NCBI GenBank assembly: GCA_016707705.1
Contig: JADJHD010000055.1
Coordinates: forward strand, 1-22,482
Direction: 5' to 3'
Source of the DNA: Bacteroidales bacterium
Lineage (GTDB): Bacteria > Bacteroidota > Bacteroidia > Bacteroidales > UBA4417
DNA length: 22,482 bases
Both the position numbers and the translations under genes were made by a program. Positions 18,506 through 22,482 of this stretch are shown here, in pieces. The first letter of the stretch is position 1, and each line of letters opens with the position of its first letter. The notes under the pieces were generated by a model, which was not told where the DNA came from, did not search any database, and was given only the letters and a program-made list of their open reading frames with translations.

Positions 18506-18823
18506 TCCTGAATATTAATCATAATTTCACATTCCATGAAAACATTCAATGGAATGGGGATGTTCTAATAGTATTGAATCAGAGGCATCAAATAATGAGG
18601 TGACGAGAAGAAAAAAAACGTTGAAAACAGGTAATAAGGTTTGATGCAAGTTGCCTAATCACAATGGTAAGGAAGCAAGAGAAAAGGTTTAGATGATATA
18701 CACAAATACCGAAACCCCAGAAAACCACTTGAAAGCTATCTTATCCCTTATATTCAATCACGCTTTTTATCACGAACTCACATTAAAACTCACCTAACCT
18801 CAATAATTTATAATCGTAAAGCA
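18506..18823. other. Gene-free stretch between efflux operon and aldo/keto reductase
   Basis: The 318 bases are AT-rich and hold no convincing ORF. The only structure I see is an inverted repeat ATTCCAT / ATGGAAT at 18531-18555 with an 11-base loop, 26 bases after the TolC stop. It could be a weak terminator, but no T-run follows. No TAnnTTTG box is evident before the reductase. Confidence 0.5.
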
Positions 18824-19845
18824 ATGAAATACAACAAACTGGGAAATACAGGAATATTACTCTCCGAATTATGCCTCGGAGCAATGACATTTGGTGGCAG
18901 GGGATACTGGAAGGCAATTGGAGAAGTGCCTCAGGATGGAGTGAATCAGTTGGTAAAGACAGCCCTGGACAATGGAATCAACTTTATTGATACGGCTAAT
19001 GCGTATTCCGAAGGACTTTCAGAGATTATGCTTGGAAAATCGCTGAACGAACTTGGGGTCAACCGACAGGAGGTATTTATTGCCACTAAAGTCAGGATCA
19101 GAATGGGTAATGGTGCCAACCAGATTGACTTACCCGTCTGCATATAGCTGATTCAGTGAATGACAGTCTTACCAGGCTCGGATTATCGCATGTTGATATG
19201 CTTTACATCCACGGAGTAGATCCAATTACTCCTTTGGAGGAAACCATGCGTGGACTGGAAGATGTTGTGAGAGCGGGTAAAGTTCGTTACCTCGGAATCA
19301 GCAATCACCCTGCATGGATGGTCACCAAGGCTAATGGTATCGCTGATAAAATGGGCTGGACCAAATTTGTGGCAAGTCAGAATTATTATTCCTTGTCAAG
19401 TCGTGACATTGAAAGGGAGATTATCCCAATGGCCCTGAGTGAAGGCATTTCCATTATGCCATGGAGTCCGCTGGCAGGAGGATTTCTATCAGGCAAGTTT
19501 ACCCGTGATCAGGAAAAGGCTGGTGATAGTCGCAGAGATTCCTTTGATTTCCCTCCGGTGAATAAGGAAAAGGCCTACGATATCATTGATGTTTTGATTG
19601 AAATTGGCGGACAGCATGGAGTTACGGCTGCAAGAGTCGCACTTGCCTATCTTCTGAAGAAAGCAGCTGTTACCAGTGTGATTATTGGTGCTAAGAAAAA
19701 GGAGCAGCTTCTTGATAATATTGCTGCCACAGAACTTGTTCTATCTGATGGAGATATGAGTCGTTTGGATGCAGTTAGCGCCTTGCAGCCTGAGTATCCG
19801 GGATGGATGCTTGAAAGGCAGGCTCAGGGCAGGATGCCGGCGTAA
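18824..19845 (+). CDS. Aldo/keto reductase, one frameshift
   Basis: NADPH-dependent reductase of the YghZ/Tas-like AKR branch, about 340 residues after repair. The first frame (from ATG 18824) has KLGNTGILLSELCLGAMTFG, then the active site DTANAYSEG (Asp56, Tyr61) and FIATKV (Lys89). It breaks near 19130 within what should read NQI-L-RLHIADSVNDSLTR. The second frame carries LGLSHVDMLYIHGVDP with the fourth catalytic residue His, GKVRYLGISNH, SQNYYSLSSRDIE, MPWSPLAGGFLSGKFTR and the cofactor-binding SVIIGAKKKEQLLDN. The complete tetrad Asp-Tyr-Lys-His is present across the break. It is a single-gene unit, convergent with mtnA. The physiological substrate is not evident. Confidence 0.9.
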
Positions 19846-19880
19846 GTATCTTGAAATAGGCTAATACTAAGAAAAGAGAA

Positions 19881-19906
19881 GTCAGTAGTCAGTAGTCAGT
19901 AGTCAG
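19881..19906. repeat. Tandem heptamer repeat (GTCAGTA)x3.7
   Basis: Three full copies of GTCAGTA followed by GTCAG, 36 bases after the reductase stop. The perfect copies suggest recent slippage. No function is apparent. Confidence 0.9.
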
Positions 19907-19974
19907 AATTGAAAAATGGAATCATAAAATGGGTAATTATTCGTCCAAGTGAGGCGGATGGCTCTGGGATTCTG

Positions 19975-20097
19975 TCCGCCGGCTGGCGGATGTATTCTGT
20001 CCGCCGGCTGGCGGATGTATTCTGACTTCTGTCCGCCGGCTGGCGGATGGCTTCTGTCTGCAGGCTGGCGGATGGATTCAGTCTGTCAGCCTGCGAA
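19975..20097. repeat. Tandem array of a 25-bp unit with a GC-rich palindrome
   Basis: Five copies of a unit whose core is the imperfect palindrome TCCGCCGGCTGGCGGA: exact at 19975-19990, 20000-20015 and 20032-20047, diverged at 20057-20072 (TCTGCAGGCTGGCGGA) and 20082-20097. Spacing is 25 bp except one 32-bp step where TTCTGAC is added. A further partial copy ends at 19958. Each core can fold into a six-base-pair hairpin. The array lies between two convergent genes, so in RNA it may act as a bidirectional terminator or stabiliser. A related core is at 21794-21809, showing that the palindrome is dispersed. Confidence 0.9.
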
Positions 20098-20132
20098 TGG
20101 CTTCTCTGAGAAAAGCATTTTGAAACAATCTC

Positions 20133-21215
20133 TTAGCCTTCCATTACTTTCCTGATTGCCTCAATTGTTGGAGGAATGATCCCCCTTTCGGTGATGATTC
20201 CTTTGATGAATGAGGCTGGAGTTACGTCAAATGCGGGGTTTAGGGCAGATGATCCGGGCGAACTCACGCGAATCTTATGGATTTTACCTTCTGAATCAGG
20301 GCCTTCCTGGTAGTGGACTTCATCTTCGGAGCGCTGCTCAATGGGAATAAGGCTTCCGTTTGCTGTTGCCATATCGAAGGTTGACAATGGCGCTGCCACA
20401 TAGAAAGGAACGCCGAATTCCTTTGCCACGATTGCCTTCTCGAAAGTTCCGATCTTGTTTGCCGTGTCACCATTGGCTGCAATGCGGTCGGCACCGACAA
20501 TGATGAAGTCTATCATGCCTTTCGACATAAGGTAGGCTCCTGCATTATCAGGGACTATGGTATGGGATACTCCTTCGTTGTAAAGTTCCCATGCGGTGAG
20601 GCGGGCGCCCTGGCTACGCGGACGGGTTTCATCAGCGTACACGTGGAATTTCTTTCCTTCACGATGGGCAATGTAAATGGGTGCCAGAGCTGAGCCATAG
20701 TCCACGAAGCCCAGCCAGCCGGCATTGCAATGGGTCATTATTCTGGAGCCATCATGAATCAAGGCATTGCCGAACTCCCCTATCTTCATGGCATCGGCGA
20801 TATTATCATCTGCAAGTTGCTGTGCTTTGTTGATGGCGGACTGTATTGATTCTTTTCCCGATTCGTAAACAATTTCAGTTGCATGGAAGAGGTTTCGGGC
20901 GGTGGGGCGTGTGGCTTCGATTTCTTTACGGGCTGCATCAATAAATACCCAATCCTCAACCCGCATTCCGAAATCCGAAACCTGCATTCCCTGCTTCTTC
21001 CCTGCTTCCAAAAATGCCTGTGCCATCGCAAATCCCGCCGCTGCGCCTATTGCTCCCGCTCCCCTGGTGATCATGGTGATGATAGCCAGGCAGGTTTCTT
21101 TATAGTTCCTCGATTCGAATATTTTGAATTCAAAAGGAAGGGCGTTTTGATCTAACATCATAACTGTGCTTCCTTCTAACCAGATGGTTTTGTAATGTTT
21201 GCCGTTGACGTTCAT
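20133..21215 (-). CDS. mtnA: S-methyl-5-thioribose-1-phosphate isomerase
   Basis: Methionine salvage enzyme that converts methylthioribose-1-phosphate to methylthioribulose-1-phosphate. Intact frame of 360 residues, the normal length, from ATG 21215 (MNVNGKHYKTIWLEG). It shows the eIF2B-like isomerase core: RGAGAIGAAAGF (51-62), TRPTARNLFHA (102-112), ILTHCNAG-type MTHCNAGWLG with catalytic Cys163, ADETRPRSQGARLTAWEL (194-211), VGADRIAANGDTANKIGT with catalytic Asp243, and PFYVAAPLSTFD. No other methionine-salvage gene is in the window, so the gene appears isolated here. It is one of the few long genes without any frame break. Confidence 0.97.
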   Translation of the reverse strand: MNVNGKHYKTIWLEGSTVMMLDQNALPFEFKIFESRNYKETCLAIITMITRGAGAIGAAAGFAMAQAFLEAGKKQGMQVSDFGMRVEDWVFIDAARKEIEATRPTARNLFHATEIVYESGKESIQSAINKAQQLADDNIADAMKIGEFGNALIHDGSRIMTHCNAGWLGFVDYGSALAPIYIAHREGKKFHVYADETRPRSQGARLTAWELYNEGVSHTIVPDNAGAYLMSKGMIDFIIVGADRIAANGDTANKIGTFEKAIVAKEFGVPFYVAAPLSTFDMATANGSLIPIEQRSEDEVHYQEGPDSEGKIHKIRVSSPGSSALNPAFDVTPASFIKGIITERGIIPPTIEAIRKVMEG

Positions 21216-21239
21216 AATTGTTGCTTATTGAAAGGAATA

Positions 21240-21275
21240 GAACACAGATGACACAGGAAGAACAGATTAGCACAG
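21240..21275. repeat. Left arm of inverted repeat flanking the GxxExxY gene
   Basis: Contains GAACACAGATGACACAGGA and then ACAGATTAGCACA. The same two blocks in the same order occur on the opposite strand at 21775-21830, on the other side of the GxxExxY gene, as GAACACTGATGACACGGA and ACTGATTAGCACA. Confidence 0.7.
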
Positions 21276-21291
21276 ATATTTAATTCTAAAC

Positions 21292-21684
21292 TTACCCTAT
21301 CATTTTCCTATCGTTAGTAAATATCTTTCTTCTAAATTCAGGTTTCTTTCCAAAATTTAAAAGTAGACCTATTTCCTTTTCAGTTGCTTTAAGGTAATTA
21401 ATTAATTGCAGCTCATGCTCTTCAACAATCCCTTCTGCTGCTTTCAACTCTAAAATGATGGTATCATTTACCAGCAAATCAGCAAAATACTCACCGACCA
21501 ATAAATTATCATAATAAACTTTTATTTGCTTCTGCTTTTCAACTGTTAAGCCTTTCCTGCCTAACTCGATAAACAAAGCATTTAGGTAGACTTTTTCAAG
21601 AAACCCAGAGCCCAATTTGTTATAAACTGAATAGAAACACTTGATTATCGTATTCGATAATTCTTGATGCAAAAAGGATGTCAT
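21292..21684 (-). CDS. GxxExxY family protein (PD-(D/E)XK nuclease-like)
   Basis: Small protein of 130 residues from ATG 21684 (MTSFLHQELSNTIIKCFYSV). It bears the name-giving motif G-F-L-E-K-V-Y at residues 27-33. Downstream, FADLLVNDTIILELKAAEG gives Asp69 and Glu79-x-Lys81, matching the PD-(D/E)XK core. ATG at 21741 would add 19 hydrophobic residues (MVYHLILYRLYLLIF...), which the family lacks, so the inner start is preferred. The function of these proteins is not established, though a nuclease role is suggested by the fold. The gene is very AT-rich and is bracketed by inverted repeat arms, so it may have arrived as a small mobile cassette. Confidence 0.9.
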   Translation of the reverse strand: MTSFLHQELSNTIIKCFYSVYNKLGSGFLEKVYLNALFIELGRKGLTVEKQKQIKVYYDNLLVGEYFADLLVNDTIILELKAAEGIVEEHELQLINYLKATEKEIGLLLNFGKKPEFRRKIFTNDRKMIG

Positions 21685-21774
21685 AACTAATAAATTAAAT
21701 ATTAATAAATAAAGGCGATATAGAATCAAATGATATACCAAATTAAAGAATAATTCTGTCTATATAGTTCTTTT

Positions 21775-21830
21775 TGTGCTAATCAGTCCGTCGTCCGCCA
21801 GCTGGCGGAGGATCCGTGTCATCAGTGTTC
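21775..21830. repeat. Right arm of inverted repeat, carrying a palindromic core
   Basis: Read on the minus strand: GAACACTGATGACACGGA, then the perfect palindrome TCCGCCAGCTGGCGGA (21794-21809), then ACTGATTAGCACA. The outer blocks match the left arm with one or two changes each. The palindrome, absent from the left arm, looks like an insertion of the element that forms the array at 19975-20097. Confidence 0.7.
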
Positions 21831-21899
21831 GATTTCTCGAAGAACCACCAATTCGACAACTAAAACACCAAAAACTAACAACTAAACTACTAACAACTC

Positions 21900-22482
21900 T
21901 CATCCCTGATTGAGGGCGAGCCAGGCGAGGAGGGCCATGCCGACCTCGAGGCTGCTTTCATCGGCATCGAAAGTGGCAGTGTGCAGATTACGGATCTCGG
22001 TCCAGGAAGGATTTTTAACACCCAGACGATAGAAACATGCGGGAATGATATGGGAATAGTAGGCGAAATCCTCAGCAGTCATGCGCTGCTCAAGCGCCAC
22101 CACCTTATCGGCACCAAGAAACTCTTTTGCCAGCTCCTTTGCCCTGTTTGTGGTTTCGGCATCATTCACCAGAAAAGGATAACCCCTGTCGATGAACACC
22201 TTGCAGGTAGCACCCATGCTCTCAGCCATGCCCTGAGCGATGGAGGTAATTTTTTCATGCGCTTTGGCTCTCCAGGCCTCGTTGAAAGTCCTGAAAGTAC
22301 CGTCAATCTTCACTTCATCCGGGATCACATTCGTCCTGCCTTCGGCAATGAACCTTCCAAAAGAAAGAACCGTCGGGATACCCGGAGGCGCTGAACGACT
22401 TACAATCTGCTGAAGAGCAACCACGATATGGCTGGCAACGAGCACAGTATCCACATTCAGTTCAGGAGTTGCAGCATGTCCG
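21900..22482 (-). CDS. M20 family metallo-amidohydrolase (hippurate hydrolase-like), 5' part outside window
   Basis: C-terminal half of an M20 peptidase/amidohydrolase that hydrolyses N-acyl amino acids or similar amides. The frame is open to the window edge: GHAATPELNVDTVLVASHIV comes from the dimerisation (lid) domain, so GTG at 22454 is not the start. Seen after it: SFGRFIAEGRTNVIPDEVKI, IDGTFRTFNEAWR, then in the catalytic domain MTAEDFAYYSHIIP with a conserved Glu-Asp and NLHTATFDADESS with a metal-ligand His. The stop is TGA at 21900-21902. No frame break is visible. Amidohydrolase versus small dipeptidase cannot be settled without the N-terminal metal site. Confidence 0.92.
   Translation of the reverse strand, partial: GHAATPELNVDTVLVASHIVVALQQIVSRSAPPGIPTVLSFGRFIAEGRTNVIPDEVKIDGTFRTFNEAWRAKAHEKITSIAQGMAESMGATCKVFIDRGYPFLVNDAETTNRAKELAKEFLGADKVVALEQRMTAEDFAYYSHIIPACFYRLGVKNPSWTEIRNLHTATFDADESSLEVGMALLAWLALNQG

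Noticed and set aside
18531..18555. Rho-independent terminator after tolC
   Set aside because: The stem has only seven pairs, is AT-rich and lacks a following T-run, so I list it only as an inverted repeat.
19975..20097. CRISPR array
   Set aside because: The units are contiguous 25-bp tandem copies with no unique spacers of constant size and no cas genes nearby.
20883..21155. Plus-strand ORFs inside mtnA
   Set aside because: mtnA is intact, full length and has both catalytic residues; the plus-strand frames are antisense shadows.

Overview
The window looks like a chromosomal segment of a member of the Bacteroidota (Bacteroidetes), probably an environmental or gut anaerobe of the Bacteroidales type. 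The evidence is the gene families present (an ECF sigma factor paired with a dual-membrane anti-sigma protein, a YgiQ-type radical SAM protein, a GxxExxY protein, Bacteroidota-style TolC/RND proteins), several TAnnTTTG -7 promoter boxes typical of this phylum, weak ribosome binding sites and moderate GC content. There are no rRNA or tRNA genes, no CRISPR array and no complete transposase.

Layout. 1-701: 3' part of a serpin. 830-2875: ECF sigma factor followed at once by a protein with a cytoplasmic N-terminus, one inner-membrane helix, a long low-complexity linker and an outer-membrane barrel-like C-terminus. This matches the Dma (dual membrane-spanning anti-sigma) architecture and is the most interesting system here. 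3054-3488: universal stress protein. 3490-5323 (minus): YgiQ-type radical SAM protein. 5560-8491: GMC-type FAD oxidoreductase and class 3 aldehyde dehydrogenase, one base apart, a likely alcohol-to-aldehyde-to-acid pair. 8512-9899 (minus): a small envelope cluster (outer membrane protein remnant, four-helix membrane protein, three-helix membrane protein). 10060-11609: a membrane-anchored protein and a coupled exported protein, both of unknown function. 11797-12100: a type II toxin-antitoxin pair whose toxin is cut off by a run of 31 G. 12149-12723 (minus): 3-methyladenine DNA glycosylase I. 12925-18505: an efflux operon (MarR regulator, membrane fusion protein, RND pump, TolC-type channel) with a candidate MarR operator upstream. 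18824-19845: aldo/keto reductase. 19881-20097: short repeats. 20133-21215 (minus): methionine-salvage isomerase MtnA. 21240-21830: a GxxExxY gene between inverted repeat arms. 21900-22482 (minus): M20-family amidohydrolase, running off the window.

Quality. About fourteen of twenty-one recognisable genes are broken by one or more frameshifts or stops. In nearly every case the missing protein continues in a neighbouring frame, total lengths match the families, and catalytic motifs survive. That pattern, together with the G31 run, fits sequencing or assembly error at least as well as natural decay. I use 'pseudogene' when no single frame encodes a working product and 'CDS' when one frame carries most of it. 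Two losses are not simple frameshifts: pieces of the fusion protein and of the RND pump are missing outright. Family assignments come from reading the translations; no database search was run.
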